Origin: Nitrospirota bacterium
GTDB lineage: Bacteria; Nitrospirota; CAKKRA01; 9FT-COMBO-42-15
DNA length: 14,412 nucleotides
NCBI GenBank assembly: GCA_016214425.1
Contig: JACRON010000212.1
Coordinates: 1-14,412, forward strand
Reading direction: 5' to 3'
The position numbers were made by a program, and so were the translations under genes. How positions within the stretch are numbered: the first letter of the stretch is position 1; each line of letters opens with the position of its first letter. Below are positions 5,381-13,127 of this stretch, in pieces. The notes under the pieces are model-generated. The model was not told the DNA's origin, did no database searches, and saw only the letters and a program-made list of their open reading frames with translations.

Positions 5381-6995
5381 CCTTATGCTCTTTTCTCTTT
5401 TTGGCGGCATGGCTATACTCCTTTACGGCATGAGGCTTGCCGGTGAAGGATTGCAGAGGGCGGCAGGGGCGCGGCTGCGCACAATACTCAGCTCACTTAC
5501 AAAAAACCGCCTTCTTGGCCTGGGTATTGGCATTATTGTAACGGTTTTTCTTCAGAGCAGCACTGCCACTATAATCATGCTTGTCGGTTTTGTCGGCTCA
5601 GGCCTGATGACGCTTCCACAGTCAATCGGCGTAATACTCGGCGCTGATATTGGCACCACCATTACTGTCCAACTTCTTGCGTTCAGGATCTACGATTATG
5701 CCATTCTGTTTGTTGGCATCGGCATCACCATGATGTTTCTCTCCAAAAGGGCTGTATTAAAAAATATAGGCGAAGGCATCTTGGGCTTTTCATTTATATT
5801 CCTGTCAATCAAAATCATGTCTGATTCACTTATGCCTTTGAAATCCAGCGAGCTGTTTAAAACAGTCCTCGTTGCATTATTAGAAAATCCCATATTGGGT
5901 CTTATAATCTCAGCAGTCTTTACTGCCATTGTCCATAGCAGCGCAGCAATCATCGGGCTTGCCTTAGCGCTTGGGATTCAGGGTCTGATTACCATAGATA
6001 CAGCAATACCCCTTATATTTGGCGCAAATATCGGCACCTGTGCAACTGCCATTATCTCAAGCATAGGTTCAAATATTGATGCAAAGCGTGTTGCAGCATC
6101 GCATACATTATTTAAGGTCCTCGGCGTTCTCATCTTCTTTCCATTTATAAGGCCCTTTGCAGATTTTATTATCTCCACTACAGATGATATACCAAGACAG
6201 ATAGCAAATGCCCATACAATCTTTAATGGCGCCATTGCAATCCTTTTTCTGCCCTTTACTTCTGTCATGACAGATGTTATAAAAAGGATGGTGCCGGTAA
6301 CCGCAGGTGAGGAAAAGAGGTTTAGCCCAAAGTATCTTGACAAAAGGGTCTTGAGCTCCCCTGTGCTTGCCTTTGGCCAGGCAAAGAGGGAGTCGCTAAG
6401 GATGGCAGACATTGTCCATGAGATGCTAAGTGACAGCATAGCAGTATTTAAGAATGATGATGCCGAGATGATAGACAGCATAGAAAAGAGGGACGACTAT
6501 GTTGACCTTCTTGACAGGGAGATAAAGCTGTATCTGACCCGATTGTCCAATGAGAGTCTCACTCCTCAGCAGAGCAAGATGGAGCAAGACCTGCTTGCAT
6601 TTATAAATGACCTTGAGAATATCGGCGATGTGGTAGATAAGAACCTGATGGAGCTTGCAAAAAAGAAGATAAAAAACGGACTTGTTTTTTCGCAGGATGG
6701 CATGAAAGAAATAGAGGAGTTCCATAAGAAGATACTTGAGAATTTTGAAATCGGGGCATCTGCATTTGTAAGCGGTGATGCAGAGCTTGCAAAAAAACTC
6801 CTTCAGAACAAGATAGCGCTCGCTGAAATGGAGAGAAATTTAAGGCAGGCGCATATACAGAGGCTCCACAGGGGGCTTAAGGAGTCCATTGATACGAGCT
6901 CTATCCATCTTGATGTTTTAAGCAATCTAAGGAGGATAAACTCATATATAAGCAATGTGGCATATCCAATAGTTGAGATATGCGATAATTTATAG
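5373..6995 (+). CDS. Na+/phosphate cotransporter (NptA/PF02690 family) with PhoU-like C-terminal domain
   Basis: The 540-residue protein has two copies of the Na/Pi cotransporter repeat followed by a cytoplasmic PhoU-like helical domain (about 340-540). The first repeat carries FLQSSTATI (Q61-S62-S63-T64) and GADIGTTITVQL; the second carries IVHSSAAIIG (H188-S189-S190) and GANIGTCATAII. In this family the QSS motifs line the substrate path; the second has His in place of Gln. Family members import phosphate with Na+, and bacterial ones with PhoU tails have also been linked to phosphate efflux or homeostasis, so direction is not certain. AAGGGA upstream of the ATG supports the start, which overlaps the preceding gene by eight bases. 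Confidence 0.92.
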   Translation: MTNLMLFSLFGGMAILLYGMRLAGEGLQRAAGARLRTILSSLTKNRLLGLGIGIIVTVFLQSSTATIIMLVGFVGSGLMTLPQSIGVILGADIGTTITVQLLAFRIYDYAILFVGIGITMMFLSKRAVLKNIGEGILGFSFIFLSIKIMSDSLMPLKSSELFKTVLVALLENPILGLIISAVFTAIVHSSAAIIGLALALGIQGLITIDTAIPLIFGANIGTCATAIISSIGSNIDAKRVAASHTLFKVLGVLIFFPFIRPFADFIISTTDDIPRQIANAHTIFNGAIAILFLPFTSVMTDVIKRMVPVTAGEEKRFSPKYLDKRVLSSPVLAFGQAKRESLRMADIVHEMLSDSIAVFKNDDAEMIDSIEKRDDYVDLLDREIKLYLTRLSNESLTPQQSKMEQDLLAFINDLENIGDVVDKNLMELAKKKIKNGLVFSQDGMKEIEEFHKKILENFEIGASAFVSGDAELAKKLLQNKIALAEMERNLRQAHIQRLHRGLKESIDTSSIHLDVLSNLRRINSYISNVAYPIVEICDNL

Positions 6996-7089
6996 GATAA
7001 TTGGTGTAAACCTTAATTTTCAGCAGGTTATGATTAGGGAGCGACTCTTTTGATAGGTGTATATCCTTCGGTGGTCTCTGCCAAATCTG

Positions 7090-7116
7090 TTGACACTTAG
7101 TGGAAAATATGATAAT
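7090..7116 (+). promoter_or_regulatory. Possible promoter of the TPR/AAA gene pair
   Basis: A perfect TTGACA at 7090-7095 is followed by GATAAT at 7111-7116 with a short 15-base spacer, or by TATGAT at 7108-7113. It lies about 45 bases before the TTG start of the TPR gene, within the 164-base gap after the phosphate transporter. I see no hairpin terminator or riboswitch in that gap. Confidence 0.35.
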
Positions 7117-7159
7117 TTTTAATATATTAGTAAAATCTTCTTTAAAATGAGGGATTTGC

Positions 7160-10042
7160 TTGCTAATAGACAAAAGTACCATATTAAAAAATGCACAGAA
7201 ATATACTGCCAGAGGCCAGCTTGACAAGGCAATAGAAGAGTGGCAGAAACTTATCCAGGAAAGCCCGAATGACGGTAATATCTATAATACCATCGGTGAT
7301 CTGTATCTTAGGAATAACTCCATTCAAGAGGCAGTCTCTGCATATATAAAAGCAGGCGATTCATTTTATAAGGCTGGCTTTGCCCTTAAAACAATTGCAC
7401 TCTATAAAAAGGTTAACAAGATAGACCCCGAGAATATTGAAGTATATTTAAAATTGGCTGCACTTAATGCAGAGAGGGGATTGATTGGCAATGCAAGGGA
7501 TGATTATCTTAAGGCTGCAAGGCTCTATCAAAAGCAGGGGCAGAGCAAGCAGTCTGTTGCTGTTTACAAAAAGATTGCAGCTTTGGAGCCAGACAATATA
7601 GGTGTTCATCATAAAATCGCAGAGATGTGCCTCAAAGAGGGGCTTAAAAAGGATGCAGCAGATGAATACAACAAGATTGCAGAAGTATATGTGAAAAATA
7701 ATGATATAAAAGAGGCTGAAAATTTCTTTAATCAGGCACTCTCTATTGACCATGAAAACAGGAAGGCTGCTTTTGGAATAGGGAATCTAAGGCTTAAACA
7801 GGATAAACTGCAGGATGGTATAAATATACTTGAGGGTATCCTTGCAAAAAGGCCTGATGATATAAATGCGCTAAATCTGTTTATTGATGCCTGTACAAAG
7901 GCAGGGGATTATACAAAGGCAGAAAAGGGCTTAAAACACCTGATATCATTGGAGCCTGCAAACCTAATCCACCATGAGAGACTGGGCTATGTATTCTTAA
8001 GAAAGGGGATATTTAATGAGGCGATTTCTGAATTCAAGGTTATCATTGATGACTATGCCCAGAAACATGAATTTGACAAGATAAAAGAGATAATTCAGGA
8101 TATCCTTGAGGTTGACCAGAAGAATATTGATGCTCACACAATTCTGATTGATGTCTATGAAAAGACAGGCAATGAAGGCGGAAAGATAGCAGAGTACCTG
8201 TCTATTGCAGACATCTATTTAGAACAGTCTGCTTTAGAAAAGGCTGCAAATGTATACAGAGAAGTCTTAAAGATAGACCCGAATAATATTGAGGCAAAGA
8301 AGAGATTAGATGAGATTTCTATAAAGGAGAAACCGCATGAAAAGGCTACAGATAAGATGGTTCAGCCAGAGGCACCAGCAAAACCTGAGAAGATAGCTCA
8401 GCCAGAGTTTAGGGAAGAGATAAAGCCAGAAATGAGAGAGGCTCCGTCTGTTATGCAGCCTTTTCCTGCAGCAGCAGAAAAGGCAATATCAGATGAAGAT
8501 GCGGAAAAGATAGAGGGTTACTATACAGAGGCTGATGTTTATCTTAAATATGGGCTTACAAACAAGAGTATAGAACAATTAGAGCTTATATTGGCTATCA
8601 ACCCTGGCGAACTAAAGGCGCATAAAAAATTAAAGGATATTTGCAAAATTGAGGGGAACCTTCCAAAAGCAGTAGAGGAATGTATTATAATCTCAAGACT
8701 GCATCAGGAAAAAGGGGATGTCAAAAAGGCAGAGGAGATATTAAAAGAGGCCATTGAGATAGACCCGGGTAATAAGAGGGCTGCAAGCAGGTTAAGCGAG
8801 CTTAGCGGCGCTCCGCCAATTAAACATGCTGAGATACCGCAGGAAGAGGTTCTTGCAGCAAGGGATATACCAACGGTTGAGCTGACTGATTTAGATTTAG
8901 AAGGGATAGCCTCTATTGTCTCCTCTGAAAAACCTGAAGATGTTGAGCCTGTTCCTGTTGAGGAGATAGAAAAGGCTGTTTCTGAGATTCCGGTTGTTGA
9001 ACCGATTGAGCTTGTAGAGCCTGCAGAGTTTCAGCCAGAGATTTCAGGGGCGCCAGAGGCAGAAAAGGCCGCAGGGTTTCCTGTTGATACTGAAAATGTC
9101 CATGAATCTCTTGCAGAAGCAGATTTTTACGCCCAGCAGGGATTAATAGCTGAGGCACAAGGCATCCTTGAGAGAATTCTTGCTATCCAGCCTGATAATC
9201 AAGAGGTTAAAGAAAGATTAGATAACCTGCTCAGGGCTATCAAACCAGATAAGAAGGCAGCCCCTCCTGCTGAGAAAAAAGAGGATATTGGTATTGAGGT
9301 GAAGAAAGGGCCGACAAGTTTTAAGGTCCTTGAAAAAGAAGAGGAGTCAGAAGAGGGGGGGTTCTTTGACCTTTCCGAGGAATTGAAGGAAGAGATTGCT
9401 GCTGCTCCTGCTGCACCCGAAGCAAAAGAATTAAAGGATATGGAACTGAGCGATATCTTCCAGGAATTCAAAAAGGGTGTAAAGGAATATCTTGGAGATG
9501 AGGACCACGAGACCCATTATAACCTTGGCATTGCATATAAAGAGATGGGCCTGACCAATGAAGCGATAGGTGAATTCCAGCTTGCAATCAAGGGTCCGGA
9601 AAGATTCTTTGATGCAAGCAGCATGCTTGCCCTCTGTTTTAAGGAGAAAGGCATGCACCAGCTTGCTGTTAATCAATTGAAAAAGGCTATTGAAGATCCA
9701 CGGTATAATGAATCCGAATTTCTCTCTTTAAAATACGACCTTGGTATAATATATGAAGAGATGAGTCAAATGGAAGATGCATACAAGGCATATATGGATG
9801 TTTATGCTGTTGATGTTAATTTCAGAGATGTGGCAGAGAAGATAGATAAACTAAAGGGAGGCGTTGCTCCTAAGAAAAAGGCAGAGGATATTAAACCGAC
9901 AGAGAAGAAAGTAACTCATGAGAAAAGGATGTCAAAGATTATTGATGAGAAAACTGAGGAGCCAGAGCCGATTGTAGTCAAAGAGGTAGGGGCTGCTGCA
10001 AGCGCTAAGAAGAGCAAAAAGGGAAAGGTTTCGTATATATAA
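7160..10042 (+). CDS. Large TPR-repeat scaffold protein
   Basis: The 960-residue protein is soluble, with no signal peptide or membrane segment. Residues about 8-390 are a long run of TPR repeats with the usual pattern (LDKAIEEWQKLIQESPNDGNIYNTIGDLYL). A Pro/Glu-rich linker (393-450), a second TPR block (450-547), a long acidic linker (548-645), a single TPR (646-695) and another linker follow. A final block (about 735-895) opens with FFDLSEELKEE and has HYNLGIAYKEMGLTNEAIGEFQ. The tail is basic (KKSKKGKVSYI). The final block resembles TPR proteins seen in Myxococcus and Geobacter relatives, known here only from memory. Start is TTG, with GAGGGA five bases upstream; no nearby ATG is in frame. 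It precedes an ExeA-like ATPase by 35 bases and probably acts with it as a binding platform. Confidence 0.85.
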   Translation: MLIDKSTILKNAQKYTARGQLDKAIEEWQKLIQESPNDGNIYNTIGDLYLRNNSIQEAVSAYIKAGDSFYKAGFALKTIALYKKVNKIDPENIEVYLKLAALNAERGLIGNARDDYLKAARLYQKQGQSKQSVAVYKKIAALEPDNIGVHHKIAEMCLKEGLKKDAADEYNKIAEVYVKNNDIKEAENFFNQALSIDHENRKAAFGIGNLRLKQDKLQDGINILEGILAKRPDDINALNLFIDACTKAGDYTKAEKGLKHLISLEPANLIHHERLGYVFLRKGIFNEAISEFKVIIDDYAQKHEFDKIKEIIQDILEVDQKNIDAHTILIDVYEKTGNEGGKIAEYLSIADIYLEQSALEKAANVYREVLKIDPNNIEAKKRLDEISIKEKPHEKATDKMVQPEAPAKPEKIAQPEFREEIKPEMREAPSVMQPFPAAAEKAISDEDAEKIEGYYTEADVYLKYGLTNKSIEQLELILAINPGELKAHKKLKDICKIEGNLPKAVEECIIISRLHQEKGDVKKAEEILKEAIEIDPGNKRAASRLSELSGAPPIKHAEIPQEEVLAARDIPTVELTDLDLEGIASIVSSEKPEDVEPVPVEEIEKAVSEIPVVEPIELVEPAEFQPEISGAPEAEKAAGFPVDTENVHESLAEADFYAQQGLIAEAQGILERILAIQPDNQEVKERLDNLLRAIKPDKKAAPPAEKKEDIGIEVKKGPTSFKVLEKEEESEEGGFFDLSEELKEEIAAAPAAPEAKELKDMELSDIFQEFKKGVKEYLGDEDHETHYNLGIAYKEMGLTNEAIGEFQLAIKGPERFFDASSMLALCFKEKGMHQLAVNQLKKAIEDPRYNESEFLSLKYDLGIIYEEMSQMEDAYKAYMDVYAVDVNFRDVAEKIDKLKGGVAPKKKAEDIKPTEKKVTHEKRMSKIIDEKTEEPEPIVVKEVGAAASAKKSKKGKVSYI

Positions 10043-10077
10043 TTAAGGCTAAGGGCTAAAGGCAAGAGGTTAATAGG

Positions 10078-10914
10078 ATGAGTTATATTGAATTTTACAA
10101 ATTAAAAGAGCAGCCTTTTACAAATACTGTTGATACAAAATTCTATTATAACAGCGCCCAGCATTCAGAGGCGCTGTTAAGGCTGAAACATGCAATAAAC
10201 ACAATGAAGGGCCTTGCAGTGCTGGTTGGCGGCATCGGCACAGGAAAGACAACCCTTGCAAGGCGGATGCTGGATGAATTGAGTGAAAAGGAATATGAAT
10301 CAGCGCTCCTTGTAATTATACATGCAAATATTACCCCTCAGTGGCTGTTAAAAAAGATAATAACACAGCTCGGCGTGGAAGACCTGCCAGATGACAAGAC
10401 AGAGCTTTTAAGCAAGCTCTGTAAGCGTTTGATGGATATCCATGAGGAAGGAAAGAAGGCGGTTGTTCTTATTGACGAGGCACAGATGCTCCAGACCAAA
10501 GAAATAATGGAAGAGTTCAGGGGCATATTAAATATTGAAACAGACGGCAATAAGCTAATAACTTTTGTGCTCTTCGGAATGCCAGAGCTTGATACCTGCC
10601 TTTCACTTGATGAGCCATTGAAGCAAAGGATAGCAATGAGATATAAGCTTCAGTCCTTTGAGGAGAGCACTACTGAGGAGTATATCAGATTCAGGCTGAA
10701 GATCGCAGGGTGCAACAGCGAGCTTTTTTCAAAGGACGCATTAGAGGCTATTCATAATTATTCCCACGGCATACCGAGACTTATTAATACCATATGCGAC
10801 AACGCCTTATTAGAAGGGTTTTTAAGAAAAAAACTGAGGATTGATGCAGGTATAATCAAAGAAGTTGTCAATGACCTCGGTTTGACAAACAATAACAAAG
10901 CAGCAGCAAAATGA
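10078..10914 (+). CDS. ExeA/GspA-like AAA ATPase
   Basis: This 278-residue ATPase opens with MSYIEFYKLKEQPFTNTVDTKFYY, the typical start of ExeA/GspA-type ATPases. Walker A is GGIGTGKTT (51-59), Walker B is VVLIDEA (129-135), and the C-terminal lid contains HGIPRLINTICDNALLEG, the sensor-2 region of this family. Relatives energise assembly of the type II secretion secretin through peptidoglycan, and others work with type IV pili or transposition. Unlike full-length ExeA, it has no membrane helix or peptidoglycan-binding domain after the AAA module, so a partner must supply localisation; the TPR protein just upstream is the obvious candidate. It ends eight bases from the convergent HAMP gene. 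Confidence 0.9.
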   Translation: MSYIEFYKLKEQPFTNTVDTKFYYNSAQHSEALLRLKHAINTMKGLAVLVGGIGTGKTTLARRMLDELSEKEYESALLVIIHANITPQWLLKKIITQLGVEDLPDDKTELLSKLCKRLMDIHEEGKKAVVLIDEAQMLQTKEIMEEFRGILNIETDGNKLITFVLFGMPELDTCLSLDEPLKQRIAMRYKLQSFEESTTEEYIRFRLKIAGCNSELFSKDALEAIHNYSHGIPRLINTICDNALLEGFLRKKLRIDAGIIKEVVNDLGLTNNNKAAAK

Positions 10915-10922
10915 AACTATGC

Positions 10923-11531
10923 CTATTTCTTCAACTTAAAGGTTGCAATTACCTTTTCAATCTCATTAACCCTCTTCCGGATTGCTGTTACATCTTTTGA
11001 CAATGCCTTTTTGTCAATTTTTTTGATAATCGCCCACTGATTGACTGTGCTGCCCATGTGATGGGCAGCGTCCTGCATCTTCTCAATCTTTCCTCTGAGT
11101 TTTGCAATCATGTTATTAAATATCTCAGCAAGTGTAATTAGCTCGTCCTTTGCCCTTAGGTATATCTTAAATGAGAGATTGCCTTCGCCTATCTCATGGA
11201 TGCTTTTTTCTATCCTATATAGAGGTCCTGCTATCTTGTGTGATATAAGAAGGGTTATTATTATTGTGATGACAATTATAATACTGACTGTAACTATATT
11301 TGCAGCAATGAGAATCGGATATACTATCTCACCTGTTGATGCAATCTTGATATGAGAGCGGTAGTAGGCCTCTTCAATCCTTTTTGAAGTAAGATAATAT
11401 ACAATGCCGCTTGAAACCATTATCCCCAAGAATATAACTAAAATAAATCGTAATATGAACCTTGCCTGAAAGCCTTTTTTAATAAAATAGTTTCTTCTTT
11501 TATATCTTATTTCTGCTTTTGGTCTCTCCAT
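10923..11531 (-). CDS. HAMP-domain membrane protein B, no output domain
   Basis: The 202-residue protein has TM1 (about 25-47), a short outside loop of about 22 residues, TM2 (70-96), a HAMP domain (about 97-145) beginning SHKIAGPLYRIEKS, and a C-terminal helical region (146-202) likely to be coiled coil. It lacks a histidine kinase, GGDEF or chemoreceptor signalling domain. It is a clear paralog of the protein encoded at 12414-12998: both share xYFIKKxFQARFI before TM1 and SHKIAGPLYRxEKS at the HAMP entry. It is the third gene of a minus-strand operon, eight bases after the heptaheme cytochrome. The role is inferred to be relay of an extracytoplasmic or redox signal, partner unknown. GAGGGGA upstream supports the ATG. 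Confidence 0.85.
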   Translation of the reverse strand: MERPKAEIRYKRRNYFIKKGFQARFILRFILVIFLGIMVSSGIVYYLTSKRIEEAYYRSHIKIASTGEIVYPILIAANIVTVSIIIVITIIITLLISHKIAGPLYRIEKSIHEIGEGNLSFKIYLRAKDELITLAEIFNNMIAKLRGKIEKMQDAAHHMGSTVNQWAIIKKIDKKALSKDVTAIRKRVNEIEKVIATFKLKK

Positions 11532-11539
11532 TTCCCCTC

Positions 11540-12394
11540 CTATTTCTTATGACATTCAAGGCATAGGGCGCTCCACTTATTACTCATAACAAGCTGTGTA
11601 CTTATGTTTGAATACGGGTCATGGCATGAGGCGCATCCAATCTTACCATCAAAGAATTTTATTGCCTTGTTAATCTCGCTCATATGCCTTAATGTCCTGT
11701 TGTTTGTCTGTGCAGCAGCATAGTCAATCCCTATGGGATGACTGCTTGCGTTTTGTTGCGAATGCTGCCAGATACCGGCGCCAATGGTTACCTGGGTATC
11801 AGCGCCTATTGTTCCATCATGACAGCCAAGACATTCAACAGAGATGCTGTCTATAGGAGATGAAGAATCAATAACCCTGTATTTTTTGAATCCATGCGCC
11901 TCTGTTAAAAATTCCCTGTGTGAAGGTCTTGCGATCTTCCTCATGCCGAGAGAAAAGGTTTCAACATTCTTTTTGTCTTCGTCTTTCCTATGACAGGCCA
12001 TGCAAAATGCCTTACCAATCACATTCCTTCTTAAAAGATAGGTCTTTTCGCCTAATATGTCATCCCTTTTTTGGTGGATATTATGGCATGTGGCGCAGGT
12101 GAGTTCCCCTCTTTCATCCAGCGGCATATCTGCAGGTATATGCATTGAGGGCTTCATTCCCACAGGATGGGAGAGCTGTATATCATCCTTATGGCAGCGC
12201 TGACAGAGTCTGTTTATATTGTCTACAAACAGCATCGGTCTAACCTTTTTGCCTTCATCAGGGATAGACACATGGCATTGCAGACATTCATCAAGGCGGT
12301 AATTGTGTGGCACCTCATTGATGACCGTGTATGCAATGGCATAGAAGGCGATGATTAAAAAAAATGAGATAATAAAAAAAAATTTATTCTTCAT
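11540..12394 (-). CDS. Heptaheme c-type cytochrome, membrane-anchored or secreted
   Basis: The 284-residue protein has an N-terminal hydrophobic segment (5-25) that acts as a signal peptide or anchor, then seven CxxCH heme c sites: C37LQCH, C64QRCH, C100ATCH, C131MACH, C188LGCH, C254ASCH and C278LECH. Extra histidines in SHPVG (75-79) and SHPIG (218-222) are candidate distal ligands, as in 'doubled CxxCH' cytochromes. It should lie on the outer face of the inner membrane, with heme attached by the cytochrome c maturation system. It sits between two HAMP membrane proteins, 19 bases after one and eight before the other, so it may be the redox sensor or electron carrier for them. The ribosome binding site is weak (GGCGA). 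Confidence 0.93.
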   Translation of the reverse strand: MKNKFFFIISFFLIIAFYAIAYTVINEVPHNYRLDECLQCHVSIPDEGKKVRPMLFVDNINRLCQRCHKDDIQLSHPVGMKPSMHIPADMPLDERGELTCATCHNIHQKRDDILGEKTYLLRRNVIGKAFCMACHRKDEDKKNVETFSLGMRKIARPSHREFLTEAHGFKKYRVIDSSSPIDSISVECLGCHDGTIGADTQVTIGAGIWQHSQQNASSHPIGIDYAAAQTNNRTLRHMSEINKAIKFFDGKIGCASCHDPYSNISTQLVMSNKWSALCLECHKK

Positions 12395-12413
12395 ACATTC
12401 GCCGAGATCAGTA

Positions 12414-12998
12414 TTATGATACTGTAAATTTTGATGCGGCTCTATTTAAGTCTTTTATCTTATTTGAAAGCCTTGTTATCTGTTTTTTTAGTTCCTTTTC
12501 AGAAAGTCTCTTATCCTTAATTGCTGCTTCCATATCAGAACTGCTCTCTTTAACCTCTTCAAGGTCTGTTCTTATATCTATCATCTTGCTGCGCAGTTTT
12601 CCTGTCATTTCATTTAATGCTGATGCAACGTCCTTTATCTCGTCATTCTTTCTGAGCCGTGTCTCAAGCGTGAAATCACCATTGCCTATTGTCTCTGTGC
12701 TTTTTTCAAGGCGGTAAAGCGGCCCTGCAATCTTATGGGATGCAAAGAGGGTTATAGCAATTGTTACAATGCTGATGGCGATAACTGTAATTAAACTGGA
12801 ATATATAAGATTGCTTATGAGATTATCATTAAGCACCTTTATGGCATTTAATGATTCAAGATAGGTATTGCCTAATCTTTGATTTGTAGAGGCATAAAGA
12901 ATAATCCCAGAGATTATTGCACCTAATATGACAACAAGACAGAATTTGATGATAAATCGCGCCTGGAACTCTTTTTTAATGTAATACTGTCTACCCAA
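12414..12998 (-). CDS. HAMP-domain membrane protein A, no output domain
   Basis: The 194-residue protein has TM1 (about 15-36), a 25-residue outside loop, TM2 (62-86), HAMP (87-135, beginning SHKIAGPLYRLEKS) and a charged coiled-coil tail (135-190, with LEEVKESSSDMEAAIKDKRLSEKELKKQI). As in its paralog at 10923-11531, no kinase, cyclase or methyl-accepting domain follows. It is the first gene of the minus-strand operon. The start is TTG with AGAGGA seven to eight bases upstream; no in-frame ATG exists nearby. The tail differs more from its paralog than the TM and HAMP parts do, suggesting the two relay to different partners or form a heterodimer. Confidence 0.83.
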   Translation of the reverse strand: MGRQYYIKKEFQARFIIKFCLVVILGAIISGIILYASTNQRLGNTYLESLNAIKVLNDNLISNLIYSSLITVIAISIVTIAITLFASHKIAGPLYRLEKSTETIGNGDFTLETRLRKNDEIKDVASALNEMTGKLRSKMIDIRTDLEEVKESSSDMEAAIKDKRLSEKELKKQITRLSNKIKDLNRAASKFTVS

Positions 12999-13127
12999 AA
13001 TATTGTCCTCTTTTTTATTAAGGTTATCATAAAATATTTATTTGTCAAGGAAAGCAGGAATTGAGATTATCCTTGAAAAATAGGGAGATAAGGGGCATAA
13101 TAGCCTTAAAAACTGAGGGATCATGAG

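Noticed and set aside
5978..6481. 167-residue minus-strand open frame inside the phosphate transporter gene
   Set aside because: It is a shadow of a long gene with conserved transporter and PhoU-like regions; no family motif is visible in it.
6996..7159. Riboswitch or small RNA in the gap before the TPR gene
   Set aside because: No paired structure of a known riboswitch class and no terminator hairpin could be seen; only promoter-like boxes.
8913..9158. Minus-strand open frame rich in Gln, Pro and Leu inside the TPR gene
   Set aside because: It is the antisense of an acidic Pro/Glu-rich linker, has no ribosome binding site, and the sense frame has clear TPR blocks on both sides.
10923..12998. 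The HAMP proteins as chemoreceptors (MCPs)
   Set aside because: Both end about 55 residues after HAMP, far too short for the methylation helices and signalling tip.
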